A stretch of 64,000 bases of DNA from Ascaphus truei. Taxonomy: Eukaryota > Chordata > Amphibia > Anura > Ascaphidae. The DNA lies in NCBI GenBank assembly GCA_036426205.1, contig CM071567.1, forward strand, positions 291,215,141 through 291,279,140. The letters are read 5' to 3'. A model generated the notes under the pieces. That model had not been told where the DNA came from, did no database searches, and saw only the letters and a program-made list of their open reading frames with translations. The translations under genes were made by a program, and so were the position numbers. Of the stretch, positions 43,141 through 55,545 are shown one piece after another. Within the stretch, counting starts at the first letter, position 1; each line of letters opens with the position of its first letter.

Positions 43141-45619
43141 AAGTTCCACCAAAAATGTACAACTCAATAAGGGATTTATTACTATACAGTACTATCAGAA
43201 ATATACAGTATCTAATTGTCAATCATACGTTAATTGACAATAATACTGTATCTGACCTCACAGGCTGATCTATTTTTAGCTTGTTCATTATTATTATTAA
43301 ACTTCACATGTTGGTCTATGTTGCACCCTGTGTTTATGTTACATTTTTTATGTGAGCACAGTTGCATGTCTCCTTAATTTAAAATGTATCTCACTTACAT
43401 ATTTATTTTGTATTATATCCATACACACATTTGGGGGGCACTGTAAATTGATCCCTTTCTCTGTGGGGTCCTTCCACGATTTTGTTTTTTTGTATATAGA
43501 TCATAAGGCACCCATTTCATTCATTCAATTTTTCACCAGACTGAGCAAGCCATTTCCAGTTTATTACTGGATCCCCACCTCTATTCTCAATTTGTAAAAC
43601 ATATAATTGATAAGCAGTCTTCTGCCACAGGGAACATTTAAATGCTGGAAAACACCTCACAGTCCACTTAAGTCAACAGGCTAGGAAGTGTCTTATGACA
43701 GATGACTACCTAGTAAGTATGGGCCTATATGTGCAAATAAAACCTTCCATATAGAATTCTGACATGTACTGTAAAAACATTGGTTATTGAAATTATATTG
43801 CCTAAATTTAAGATTTATTTCATCTGATTTGTGAATAGCTGACTTGTACAAGATTTGCATAGCTTTAGCATTGTTAATAAGAAAATGCATATCATTTTCT
43901 TAAAGTGTATTTGAGATATAAAACCAATTGTTTGTTTGTGTTTTATTTGATCCTGCTAATATGATTAGTATAATAGATAATATGACTTTAATAGCCCCCC
44001 AAAAAACACAGTTTAGGAAATTAACGCAAGTACATAATATACTGTATATTTAAATATTAAGAAATTATCCAGTAAAATAGTTCACATTTCTAATGTTCAT
44101 ATTTTAATATTGGACCGGGCTTGAAAGTAAATACTTGTTGTTGGGTGTAATACATTTAATGGATTAACAGAAAGGTTTTTCTTAGATTAAATTAAAAGTG
44201 TGTAAAACTTTCAAAACCTTAAAGGTCTCATCATTATGTGAAGTCTGAAATACTCACATCCATGGATTAGGAAAAGAAAAAAAAATCCCATTCAAACCAT
44301 TATAGAGGATTGAGTTTTGATTTATTGGCCATTATAATGGACAAGAAAGCAAACTTCCAGTTTATCTTAGATCAAAATGGTGTCTTATATCTTGCTGATG
44401 GCAAATACTAAAATGTTGATTTAAGCTATTTCACTTGATGGTCAGAAGTATAAATACTTCCCTACAAACAATTTACTGTTCAATCTTGAGCTATCATGTA
44501 GTGTCTATTATTTCTTAAGGCAGACTGTTAGTGACAGTTGGGATCAACCAACCACCTTTCTGTTTCTTTTGAGTGCACATAAAAAGAACATAAACTAGCA
44601 AAAACTATATTGACAAGTGAGTAAGTTTAGAAAAATGTAATTACTAAGACGCATATATAGAGTACACTTGTTTATTTATTTCTAATTAATGCAAATATGT
44701 TTTGGAAAATAGTCTAATAAGAACTAAAAAAACTACATGTTCAAAACCTGCATTTGGATCTTGATACTTTTCTTCCTTTATTAAGTCATTACTCATTGTG
44801 AATGGTCGTCCAGATGTTGCAACCGTTATTGATCCCGCTGGCTCATTGCAGCAGGACACACACACACAATGCGCCAGAGGGAGCAACTGTCATTGTAAAG
44901 GAGCAGGGCTAGCACAAAAATAGGCGGGCTAACAAAAACGGGTCAGGGCTAACACGCCACCAGGTGCAATAACACTAGCTATTTCTGTAGAGATTGGTTA
45001 TTTACTGTGATATAATTGCTCGCATTTTTGAAAGCTCATACAATCACCAAAGTTATGGAGGGGGGGGGGTGGCTTCCATTCCTTTAACAACCAAAAAAAA
45101 ATGTATATTGGAGGGGGGAGGGTTGAGGAGGGAAAGTAATGAAAAGTTTGAAAAAATAAGTATAAGTATTAAATAAGACTGTATTATTTTTTTAACAATG
45201 CTGCCACGAAAAAAGTCTTAAAATATTTCAAAAATAGATTCTCTGACAAAAGGAAATAATGTGCTAAAAAAATCCTGTTTTACATTTAAAGTGCCATAAT
45301 GATTTACCTTGTACACCAGCCTGATTGAAGCCTGTGAAAGTCAAGCTCCCTCTTCCTCTAATTTTGGAATCGTAGAGAATTTTTTAATGAAAGAAAATTG
45401 TATCCAGTCTCTCCTCCTTTTCATCTCCCCCCCTCTTCTCCCCATATATTTAGTTTTGATGAATATCATCACGAAGTGTACTGTACCTCTACATAAAATA
45501 TGTACCCCTAGTGTCCATTCTTACAAATCATGTTATTGTAGAAGATTTAGGTTATATAAAACATGTTTCTATTCAATTCTGTTATAACAAGAGAGGGTAT
45601 ATCCCAAAGTAATGAATAT
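43141..45619. other. AT-rich non-coding stretch
   Basis: No gene, RNA gene or repeat boundary supported. Short G run at 45061-45069. Confidence 0.5.
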
Positions 45620-46615
45620 GATCTACCAATCAGTTTAGGATTCATAGACTACGGAAAAGCATTTAATTCTGTCTACACCTCAGCAGTTCTAGATGCATTA
45701 AGATGCATTTATTATAAAATAATCTGGTCATAAAGAAAATTTACGAGATTGCCACATGCTATTAGATTACATTAAGATACAAGCAAGATAAGGATCAGCA
45801 AGGGAGTGCGGCAGGGAGACACCATGTCACCAATGTTTTTGAAAGCAACAATTGAAGAATTACTCATGACATTAGATTAGGCAGAAAAAGGAATCAAAAT
45901 CAACATGGAATATTTGAGTCACCAACAATGTGCAGATGGCATTGTTATTTTTGGTACATGGCCCAAAGAGCTCCAGCAACAAATTGGAGAACTCACAGAA
46001 GCAAGAAACAATATGGGCCTCAGTATAAATCTCAGCAAGACCAAAGTGATGTTCAACAAATGTGTCAAGTTTGTGAAGATTGAAATAAATGGAATACAAC
46101 TAGAAGAGGTTGAATACTATGACTACCTTGGCTAGAAAATAACAATGGATGGTAACCTTTTGAATGAAATCTATAGGAGAATGAAAATGGGATGGAGCTA
46201 ATTAGTAAGAAACAAGACAATATTTTTGGAGAACTTTCCACTGTGCCACAAGAAGACAGTTTTTGACCAGTGTACTCTTCCAGTGCTCACGTACCATATA
46301 GAGATGGGAAACTTGGAACTTACAAGCAAAGATAATTCAGAAGCTTCAGATAACACAAAGACGTACAGATAAATGCATGCTGGGTATTACCCAAAGAGAC
46401 AGGGAAAAGAATCAATAGGTATAGAAACCAAACAAAAATCTGTGACATCATCACAAATGGTAAGTAAATTCAAACGGCATCGCATGAAGAAATTACCATC
46501 TTTGGACAAAGCTGTTATAGCTACATGGAGAAGAGAGGCTTCCAACTACAGTACCAATAAGATCCTTGTGGAAGCCTTCATCCAGTAGTGGATTAATAAG
46601 GTCTGTTGTTGTTGA
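45620..46615 (+). pseudogene. RTE-like LINE reverse transcriptase, 3' end
   Basis: Plus-strand frames with many indels hold, in order: FIDYGKAFNSV (about 45640), GVRQGDTMSPMFLKA (about 45806), the catalytic region QCADGIVIFG where ADD is changed to ADG (45928), LTEARNNMGLSINLSKTKVMF, CLLGITQRDREKN-like KCMLGITQRDR (46372) and a final AFIQ at 46585. It ends with ttgttgttgatgatgatatatatat, a short tandem tail as in RTE-type LINEs. The clade is inferred from the pattern. The element is 5' truncated and dead. Confidence 0.75.
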
Positions 46616-46624
46616 TGATGATAT

Positions 46625-46916
46625 ATATATATAGTGAACAAAATGGCTGCACTCACTAGGTTTAGTCCCTCATGAAAGGATGGGTGGTGCATATTAAAGC
46701 TAGTTAATGATAGTCACTGAAGATCACAGAGGTGATCCAAATACCAACACAAGGAGTAGAACACAAGGGGTAGAAGAAAGAAGGAATTTATTCAATTCAT
46801 CATGTAGACAAATCCCAAAATTTCGGTCCCCAAGAGGACCTTCTCCGGCGGTCACTCCTTTTTTCTTCTACCCCTTGTGCTGTTCTGGTATTTGGATCAC
46901 CTCGGCTATCTCTACT

Positions 46917-46972
<56 letters not shown>

Positions 46973-46985
46973 CCGTTAACATATA
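46625..46985. repeat. Repeat remnant with a hammerhead-like arm and (CA)n
   Basis: 46821-46848 reads, on the - strand, GGAGAAGGTCC, TCTT, GGGGACCGAAA. GGTCC and GGACC form a stem followed by GAAA, as in the hammerhead-like motifs above, but stem I and the core word are poor. A (CA)n tract lies at 46919-46965. Confidence 0.45.
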
Positions 46986-47100
46986 GCCAATAAAGAATAT
47001 CACTTGTGCGCACATTCACATGTCTTAGACAGGTCTGCAACCCTGCCTTTCAACCATTATCATCTAGCATACAGTGCAGCTACATAAATGTAACCATACT
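46986..47100 (+). repeat. Single arm of the fold-back repeat
   Basis: caataaagaatatcacttgt, cacattcacatgtcttagac and aggtctgcaaccctgccttt match 35002 onward. Only one arm is present. Confidence 0.7.
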
Positions 47101-47229
47101 GTAAAATGTCTACAGTCATCTCTCCTGCTGACAGTAAGGCCTGGTAAGTTATGGGCATGCCAGCAGTAATTATGGAGGTTTGCCCTCACACCCTGGTAAG
47201 GTGCCCTATGTATGGATGGGAGTGGTCAC

Positions 47230-47790
47230 ATGCTATGAATCCATGATTAGTGATGTCAGAGTTGTGCCAGCCCCCAGAGTATACATAAGGCACAGCACTG
47301 CTCAAAAGTTAGTGTTTGGAGGTGGTTGGAAGGTGGTTCAGAGGTTATGAGACAAGGAGCAAGTCTGAGTACAGGCTTGGGAGGAGACAGCTCATAAGAC
47401 TGTGACCAGGGACCTGGCACAGGGACTATCTCCCTGAGGGGAGATAGGGAATCCACCAATTTGGGAAAGGACACCTTTCAAAGGGAAGTGCGGTGAACAT
47501 GAGCGGCTGTATACAGACCGCTGTGAGGGGCAGATAGCTGCCGCAAGTCAATAAAGATGATCTTGTTAACTCATACACTCGTGTGTAAGTGTGGAGTGAT
47601 TACACAGAGGAGTGCACCACAGAGGAGTTCCTCACCAGGACCATCCACAAGAGGACGCTGGGATCCTGATGAGGTGGAGGCGCTGCACTGGATATAGGTA
47701 GGACTCATGCACACTACCTCAGCTGCCTGTCTGGGTTGGCAATCCCCACACAACATCATGCGAGAGACTCAGGAGTACTGTTACCAACAG
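47230..47790 (+). repeat. LTR-like remnant
   Basis: Contains ccagggacctggcacaggg, a caataaagatgatc signal near 47530 and a downstream GT-rich part. It resembles the signal order at 35268-35410. No partner LTR or coding region found. Confidence 0.35.
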
Positions 47791-47898
47791 GTGCACCACC
47801 AGACACTACACTGTAATGGGGACTGGTTAGACCACAGGGGCCAATGTGAGATTGGGTGGGTCAGGCTAGGCCAGAAAATCCATTACATATATATAATA

Positions 47899-48321
47899 AA
47901 AAGATCACTTGTGAGCACATTCACATGTCTTAGACAGGTCTACAACCCTGCATTTCACAATTATCACCTAGCATATAGTGCACCAACTGTAGCAAGGGAT
48001 TTTGGGAAATTACATGCAAATGACTTTGCAAATGACTTTGCAATTACATGCAAATGTGTTTGACTATGAAGCTTATTGATAATACAATTGGGAATATTGA
48101 TAATACATTTGGGAATACTCTTTTCCATTCACATGTCTTAGACAGGTCTACAACATTTGAAGCTTATTGATAATACATTTGGGAATACTCTTTTCCATTC
48201 ACATGTCTTAGACAGGTCTACAACCCTGCATTTCACAATTTCCATTTTCCATTCACATGTCTTAGACAGGTTTACACCCCTGCATTTCACAATTATCACC
48301 TAGCATATAGTGCATTTCATA

Positions 48322-48352
<31 letters not shown>

Positions 48353-48745
48353 ACTATGAAGCTTATTGATAATACATTTGGGAATATTGATAATACATTT
48401 GGGAAAACTATTTTCCATTCACATGTCTTAGACAGGTCTACAACATTTGAAGCTTATTGTTAATACATTTGGGAATACTCTTTTCCATTCACATGTCTTA
48501 GACAGGTCTACAACCCTGCATTTCACTATTATCACCTAGCATATAGTGCATCAACTGTAGCAAGGGATTCTGGGAAATTACATGCAAATGAGCACACCGT
48601 GTCACCTTTTGCCTGAGATAGATTTTTACATGGAACCCTTATAGGCTAATGCTCTTGGTTAACACGGTTTTTAAGCACAGCATGGGAATCATATGCAAAG
48701 CCAGAGAAACCACTCACCGACATGTTTCAACCTTTACATATGATG

Positions 48746-48832
<87 letters not shown>

Positions 48833-48900
48833 TGTGGGTGTGACTATGAAGCTTATTGATAATACATTTGGGAATACTCTTTTCTACTTAAATCTCAAAT
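47899..48900. repeat. Array of fold-back-arm units punctuated by TG tracts
   Basis: tgactatgaagcttattgat recurs at 48061, 48350 and 48840, each time directly after a TG-rich word or (TG)n (48322-48349 and 48749-48840). Between them cattcacatgtcttagacag recurs at about 48129, 48199, 48254, 48417 and 48487. The period of the larger unit is about 290 bp. Confidence 0.75.
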
Positions 48901-50514
48901 TTGCCTGAGGGAGTGGAGATTTATGTCTGTAACTTTCCATGCAAAATGCAATGTCACACCTTATAAAATGACATGCAGCTTTGCTTAACTTGCGTACAAA
49001 ATGTGGTTATCGCATGGAATTTCATAGCCAAAACTAAATCTTGAAATATTTTTTTTTACATTGTCTGGACATATAATAACTGTTTAATAACGATGGTAAG
49101 AGGCAATTTTGTGCGATGATGCCAATTTTTACATGAAAATGCTATAACTTCCCATGCCTCAAACCAGTTCCCTCAGTTCACCCTAAATAAACATACTATG
49201 ATGACTTTATGGGAGAAAACATTGGTCACTGCTTTATTTAAATAATAAAATATCAAACATAACACATGGATTGATAAACCCAGGGACTTAGCCAGCTTGC
49301 ACTACCAACATTATAAGAGCCTGAGGGATACCCCTCTTCCCAAAGTCTTACTCCCATAAATACTGCCCAGATAGGCATGACACCGCCTCCCTCATAACAT
49401 CTACAGTAATAAGATGCTAAACACTCTTCACTTCAAGGAGCTGACTCAATTCCGTTCCCATGTCACACTGTTCCCAGTAAGGTTGTTTAACCAACCTTAA
49501 ACTGGCCTTGCGAGTTCATACCAATACCTACCACACTTTCAAGCTCACCCTGCCACGCCAACCACAGGATGTCATTTGCTAAACCACATCCTCATGATAC
49601 AATCCACTACACTCCCTGTACAGATCCTTGTACCTAATTGACACATCCCCACCTCAACTACAAATGCTGACATTGCCATATTGACTTTTCTACTTGATAT
49701 ATCCACTGGCTTAAAATCTCTTGCCCTTCCCTCCCACAGTCCTTGGTGCATCACTCACCATACTAATAAACAGTTCATAAACTCAATTAATAACTGCAAT
49801 TCGCCCCTATGAAAAATTCACACAAATTCATTACCTGGTCCATTCCCTGCAGAGCAGCTATGGTATTAGCTGGTCCCATCTCATGCCGCTTATGCTAACA
49901 ACACCACTTTCATGGGGTTGTCCCTCTGGCCCAATTATTTGTTCGGGACTCATTTCTGCCTTCTTCTTCACTCACTAGACTTAGGAGTCCCCACAAACTG
50001 ATGCTTCCATGGGGTTATAACCACGGTAACAATAAACAACAGCAAAACACCAATTTGAAATTACCTTAATACAATGTCCAATTTTTTATTACATCCTCTA
50101 CTAAACCAGACTCTTTGACAAAGTGCCAGGCAAGGTGTGAAATGTACTTGAGTGTATTTAGCCTTTTTTGTCCTATGCTATGTGTCAATACATTAAGTTT
50201 AAAGCAACTGCTTGCACTCCAGCCCTGAAGTTTCATTGTGCTGTGCACAACTATTTTGCTTTGCAAATAAATCCATAACTGCCTCATATGGAAATATGCA
50301 GAGAGAAAGACACTTCCCCTTCCAAGCATGTTTTGTCTTTGATCTCCTAATCAGGAAGTGGAATTTTGCAGCCTCCAGCCAAACATATTCTATCCATAAA
50401 CCTCTTTCCTTTTTTTAAGAACAGACCAACTAGCTAATCTGCAATGCACCCAAGAATGTCAGGCAGAAAGCCCCACTACATAACTTTTCCTCAAAATAAA
50501 ACAGACCTCCTGTG
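48901..50514. other. Non-coding stretch, nothing firm
   Basis: 49200-49990 is pyrimidine-rich and may be a decayed repeat. No reading frame with known motifs was found on either strand. Confidence 0.4.
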
Positions 50515-51298
50515 TGTAACGCCTGTATGCCCGCAGACCTGGCCAGTCCCCAGTACTGAGGTGGGTAAGGGTATAACACACACCCACAGCAGTGATGGCG
50601 TGCCCTAAGTGTGGTAAGATGCGTTGCCGGGCCTGGTGAGAAAGGGTTAACGATATTCTTGCTGAGTCCGGGGTGCCAGAAGTCGGAGGGTAATTGTCAA
50701 AGAGCCGTGGGTCAGGGGCAGGAGAAAGCAGCGTAGTGAGGTCCAAAGCAGAGTCCAGGGGTTGCGAGGTACACATAGTCAAACAGAGCCGAGATCAATC
50801 CAAAGGTATCCAAACAGGGACAGGAACAGGAACAAGAGCTGTAACAGAGAACAGAGCTTGGCATAGACACTGCACACTGAAGTCACAGAGAAGCTATGCA
50901 GAGCGAGGAAGGAGAGGGCAGACTGGGGTTATAAAGGAAGGAGGGCCAATGATAGGAAGGGGTGGAGCGGAGGCCTGTCTGAACGCAGGGATAGGTCCAG
51001 GTGAGCAAGGAGGGATACAGGGGTGTGATTCATGGTAATCGCCTGCAGCCGATGGGGGGCGGCACCAGCGGCGCGGGAGGGCTGATAGGAAGATTGGGTG
51101 CGTGCGCCCTCTGTAAGGCTGCCATGCGTGCGCCCCGGTCGCGTGCGTGAAGATGCGGCGTATGCCGTGGAGGAATGGCTCGGCATGGGGGCAGGACAGG
51201 TGAGAGGCAGAGGGAGTGGGGAACCTGGGTAGAGAGCCGCTGTGGGGCCTGAGGTGATGGGGACCCGCTGAGAGGCGCGTGTCCCCCGAGCCGTTACA
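50515..51298 (-). repeat. 3' LTR of gypsy copy B
   Basis: Complete LTR: on the - strand it starts TGTAACGGCTCGG and ends CAGGCGTTACA. The part near 50515-50980 is repeated at 55546-55990. The part toward 51298 (U3 on the - strand) is absent from the other copy. Confidence 0.9.
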
Positions 51299-51860
51299 GT
51301 ACCCCCCCTTGAGGATCGGACTCTGGACGATCCTCCCAAGGTTTGTGAGGAAATTTCCGATGAAATTGTTTGAGAAGAGCTGGAGCATGAATATGATGAC
51401 AAGGTACCCAGGAGCGTTCCTCCGGGCCATATCCCTTCCAATGAATGAGGAACTGAAGTCTGCCCCTGGACCAATGGGAATCAAGAATGGAATGGACTTC
51501 GAATTCCTGTTGTCCTTGTATTACGACGGGATTGGGTCTCCGAGGACGGTCCAGAAAATGTAAATTTTGGACAAAAGGCTTCAGAAGGGACACGTGAAAC
51601 ACAGAGGGTATCTTCATGGTGGGAGGGAGCGAAAGTCGATATGCTACCGGGTTGATACGTTCGAGGACCTTGAAGGGACCCAAGAATCTAGGAGCCAGCT
51701 TCTGGGAAGGAGTTTTGAGCTTGATATTTTTTGAAGATAGCCAAACTCTGTCTCCAGGTTTGTATTCTGGGCCCACCTGACGTCGCCGATCTGCTTGCGT
51801 TTTTTGTTTTTTGGATGGACCCTTGCAAGGCTCTTTGAATCTTTTTCCAAGAGTTTTGTA
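51294..51860 (-). pseudogene. Gypsy copy B: integrase C-terminal part with chromodomain
   Basis: Minus-strand frame from 51776 with the GPEYKPGDRVWLSSKNIKL motif (GPY/F-like region: RFLGPFKVLERINPVAYRL), VFHVSLLKPF, then a chromodomain: EFEVHSILDSHWSRGRLQFL followed by WKGYGPEERSWVP and a leucine-rich end. The aromatic cage residues and WKGY are in place. Chromodomains of this kind direct integration to modified chromatin. It ends beside the polypurine tract. The part at 51777-51860 is readable only after a frame change. Confidence 0.9.
51299..51315 (-). promoter_or_regulatory. Polypurine tract of gypsy copy B
   Basis: On the - strand TCAAGGGGGGGTAC stands directly before the 3' LTR start TGTAACGG. 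It is the expected plus-strand primer. Confidence 0.75.
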
Positions 51861-51989
51861 GATTGGAGATGTGAGTATCTACTGCAGGAACACCAGAGGG
51901 GAGGGAGGAGAGGGGAAGACTGCTGGGATGGAACCCATAGTTAATGAAGAATGGCGACTCTTGTGTGGACTCATTCTTCAGCGAGTTAA

Positions 51990-52660
51990 TAGCGAACTCT
52001 GCCTAGGGTAATAGGTCCACCCAATTGTCTTGAGATTCTGACACAAAGCATCTGAGATACTGCTCCAAGGTCTGATTCATTCTCTCCATCTGGCCGTTGG
52101 TCTGCGTGTGGTAACCCGAGGAGAAAAGGAGGGAAATGCCAAGTCTCTGAGAGAACGCTCGCCAAAACTTAGAGAGGAATTGAGTACCTCTGTCTGAAAC
52201 AATGGAAAGTGGCACACCGTGTAACCTGAAAATTTCTTGAGAAAAAATGTCTGCCAAGGTGGCTGAATTGGGGAGACCCTTGAGGGGTATAAAGTGTGTG
52301 TGCTTGGAAAACCTGTCCACTACCACAAGGATCGTATTCATCCCCTTAGAAGGAGGAAGTTCCACAATAAAGTCCATGGAAATATGCTTCCAAGGCCGTT
52401 ACGGAAAAGGAAGAGGCAGGAGGAGACCAGAAGGTTTGTGTCGGGCGGACTTGCTCTGAGCACAGACTGGACAAGCTCTGGTGAAATCAAAAATGTATTT
52501 GTTCATTTTAGGCCACCAAAAGGTTTGTTTAATAAGATCCACTGTCCTCTTGAAGCCTGGATGACCAGCAGATCTAGAAGAATGCCACCACTCTAGGATC
52601 TTGTGGCGAAAACGTGGAGCAGCGTACAGACGTCCTTCTGGCACCTTAAATCTCCTAGGG
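51990..52660 (-). pseudogene. Gypsy copy B: integrase zinc-binding and catalytic domains
   Basis: The zinc-binding part (52644-52399) has HSSRSAGHPG and CPVCAQSK, the HHCC pattern. The catalytic core (52377-52003) starts [20 protein letters not shown] with the first aspartate, has SDRGTQF with the second, and GQMERMNQTLEQYLR with the glutamate, at the spacing of DDE integrases. A frame change lies between the two parts near 52390. Each part alone looks intact. Confidence 0.92.
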
Positions 52661-52819
52661 ATACGAGACTGGGCTTTATTGATCTCATCCAGGATTTCAA
52701 AATTATTGGCAGAAATAATATACTTTGCGTGAAGAATCGTCTCTGAAGATTCGTTAGATCCTTCCTCTGTAGAGAATTGGCGAGAAAGAGCATCGGTCTT
52801 GATATTCTTGGTACCTGGA

Positions 52820-53960
52820 ATATATGAAATCGTGTAATTGAAACGAGAGAAAAACAGTGCCCAACGTGCTTGACGGGATCACAGATGACGAGCCCCCTCA
52901 ATGTATAATAAGTTTTTGTGATCGGTGAGAATAGCTACTGGCTCTTTGGTACCCTCGAGGTGATGTCTCCATTCTTGTAGGTCTAATTTGATAGCCAAAA
53001 GATTGCGGTTCCCGACATCATAATTTTTCTCGGGCGAAGAGAATTTCCTGGAAAAGAATCCACAAGGATAGAGTTTTTCTTGTGGAGAAGATCTTTGTGA
53101 GAGTACTGCCCCAGCTCCCACATCAGAAGCGTCTACCTCCAGGGTGAAAGGAAGGGATGTATCCGGATGCCGAAAGATGGGGGCGGAGACGAAAGCTCTT
53201 TTGAGGAACTCGAAGGCTTTGATGGCTTCAGGGGACCATGCTGTCGGATCAGCACCTTTTTTGGTCAGAGCAATAATGGGTAGAGCGATAGTGGAGAAAT
53301 TACGGATGAATTTTCGATAGTAGTTAGAAAAACCAAGGAAACGCTGAACGGCTTTTAGGGAGTTTGGCAACGGACAATCCAGAACAGACTTGAATTTCTC
53401 AGGATCCATGGTGAAACCTTTATCGGAGATAGCCAAGGAAGGCTGTGGAAGATTGGTGAAGAGATTTCAACATTTTCTCATAGAGGCTATTAGCACGAAG
53501 CCGAGAGAGAACCACCTTGGTGTGACGAATGTGCTCTTCCAGGATCTTGGAGAAAATGAGGATATCGTCTAAATATACGATGATGAAAATTCCCAGAATG
53601 TCCCGGAAGATATCATTCATAAATTCTTGGAAGACGGCAGGGGCATTGCAGAGGCCGAACGGCATCACTTGGTATTCATAATGACCCGAACGCGTGTTAA
53701 ATGCAGTTTTCCATTAGTCACCGTCTCGTATTCGGATCAGATTGTAGGCTCCTCTCAGGTCGAGTTTGGAAAATATATAGGCTCCTTGGAGCCGGTCAAA
53801 GAGTTATGAAATTAGAGGAAGAGGGTACCGTTTTTTAACTCTAATCTTGTTACGACCACGAAAGTCGATACAGGGTCTTAAAGAGCCATCCTTCTTTTTC
53901 ACGAAGAACAAACCTGCCCCGGCGGGGAGGTGGAATTCCGAATAAACCCCTTCTTAAGAT
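52820..53960 (-). pseudogene. Gypsy copy B: reverse transcriptase and RNase H
   Basis: [18 protein letters not shown] region near 53930-53880, [18 protein letters not shown] at 53668-53610, catalytic [10 protein letters not shown] near 53575. After a frameshift around 53430, the connection LGFSNYYRKFIRNFS and RNase H follow, with [16 protein letters not shown] and TDHKNLLYIEGARHL (53436-52879). The last RNase H part is in another frame up to about 52820. It copies RNA into DNA and removes the RNA strand. Several indels and one stop break it. Confidence 0.9.
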
Positions 53961-53961
53961 T

Positions 53962-54560
53962 CTACTGGATGTAGGTCGCCATAGCCTTGGTCTCAGACAC
54001 AGATAAGGGATACGACTTAGACTTGGGGAGAGTGGTTCCAGGAATCAATTCAATGGGGCAGTCGTACAAACGATGAGGTGGTCGGACTTTAGCCTGAGTC
54101 TTGTTAAAGACATCCAAAAGGTCATGGTATACCTCCGGAAGGGTATAGAGAGAAGGAGAAGAGGTGTCGAGACTAGCGAGCATGGTAACGAGAGGAGTGA
54201 GCGTCTTCTCCATGGCAGGAGCCCACTGGATCGGTAGTTCGTTGGTCCAATCAACACGCGGGTTGTGAAGTTGGAGCCACGGCAATCCCAAAAGGACTTG
54301 GACAGTAGGAGAGTGGAAGACATCGAAGATGATGACTTCAGTATGACAATCCGTGGTGGTCAGGGTGAGGGGAATAGATTCCCAAATAATGAAGGCTGGT
54401 TGGAGCGGTCGGCCGTCGATAGCCTCCAGGCCGACGGGTGACTTCTTCTTGACTAATGGGATTTGATTGTTGCAGGCATAGTCGTGATCCAAAAAGTTAC
54501 TACCAGACCCTAAGTCGATGAAGGCTTCAACATCTACCTTAACATTAGGACCCTCAAGAG
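53962..54560 (-). pseudogene. Gypsy copy B: aspartic protease and linker
   Basis: The active-site stretch reads AFIDLGSGSNFLDHD, where the usual DSG/DTG is DLG, a likely inactivating change compared with DSG in copy A. Then come VGLEAIDGRPL, VQVLLGLPWLQLHNP (the ILGxxWL-type protease end) and the linker DVFNKTQAKVRPPHRLYDCPIEL that leads to the reverse transcriptase. It is open from 54492 to 53962. Confidence 0.87.
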
Positions 54561-55538
54561 TTATGGGGAGAAGGATTCTCTTCGGTAGCTCTTGGGGGAA
54601 GAGGGCAAGGAGAAATGGTACACAGTAGAAGCCCCTCTACCTTTTCTGGGTGTTCTCGTTTCCCGATTTCAAGCGACAGTGATGTAGTTTGTGTTCCGGG
54701 AGCTGCAGTAGTAGCAGAGACCCTCTTCTCGGCGGCGTGTTCTCTCAGCGGTCCGAAGCTGTTGGCTACCGATTTGCATCAGTTCAGGAACGTCCAATGC
54801 AGGAAGAGCCAAGGGATGAGACCTAGGAGAAACAGGAAAGGCGACAGTAAACGGGGGCGCTGGAGCTCGTGGCGTCGCTCTTGAATGTGCTGCTCCATCC
54901 GGATGCTGAGGGCAATGAGATCCTCTAGAGATGAGGGACGAACATGAGCCGCGAGGTCGTTCTTGAGGGATTCGGACAAACCCTGCCAGTATGCCACGGC
55001 GAGAGCTTCATCATTCCACTGGGTCTCTGCAGCGATGGTGCGGAACTCCACCGTGTATTTTGCAGCCGACCTGCGACCCTGGGAGAGATGAAACAAGGAA
55101 GAAGCGGCAGTCTCCCTACGCGCTGGTGTGTCAAAGACCTGCTGGAACGCTCGCTGAAATTTGGGGAAGTCTTGGGTTATGTCGGGTCTGTGTTCCCAGA
55201 GGGGAGAAGCCCAAGCAAGAGCGTCACCAGTAAGCAGGGCATAGACCACTTTAGTATGACCCGTGGGAAACCGAGATGGGGACATCTCGAACTGGACGTC
55301 ACATTGGTTCAAGAATCCCCGGCAAATAAGGGGGTCACCGGCATACCGGTTGGGAGGTTGAATACGTGGCTCCAAGTTTCCCATAGGCAGAAGGGGACGG
55401 TGCAGCAGGAGATTTCCGCAGGGAGAGTTTAGAAAGTTCTTGCGCCACGGCGGTGACTTGGTCACTTAAAAATTGCCAGTGATCCATAGTGACACTTTGG
55501 CCCACCTCAGGGGGGTCTGCATTTGTTGGGATCTGCAT
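54561..55538 (-). pseudogene. Gypsy copy B: gag
   Basis: Starts at the ATG whose complement is at 55536-55538, a few bases from the LTR. The first 68 codons (VTMDHWQFLSDQVTAVAQEL) are followed by a frameshift, then RFLNQCDVQFEMSP-like CDVQFEMSPSRFPTG, WASPLWEHRPDITQDFPKF, AAKYTVEFRTIAAETQWND and MEQHIQERRHELQ. A zinc knuckle (PEHKLHHC preceded by CYYC in another frame) lies near 54700. Gag forms the capsid shell and binds RNA. The knuckle is split by an indel. Confidence 0.85.
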
Positions 55539-55545
55539 AATTTAA

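Noticed and set aside
46821..46848. Possible hammerhead-like arm in the repeat near the CA tract
   Set aside because: Stem II and GAAA are clear but the core CUGANGA and stem I are not, so it is only mentioned within the repeat entry.
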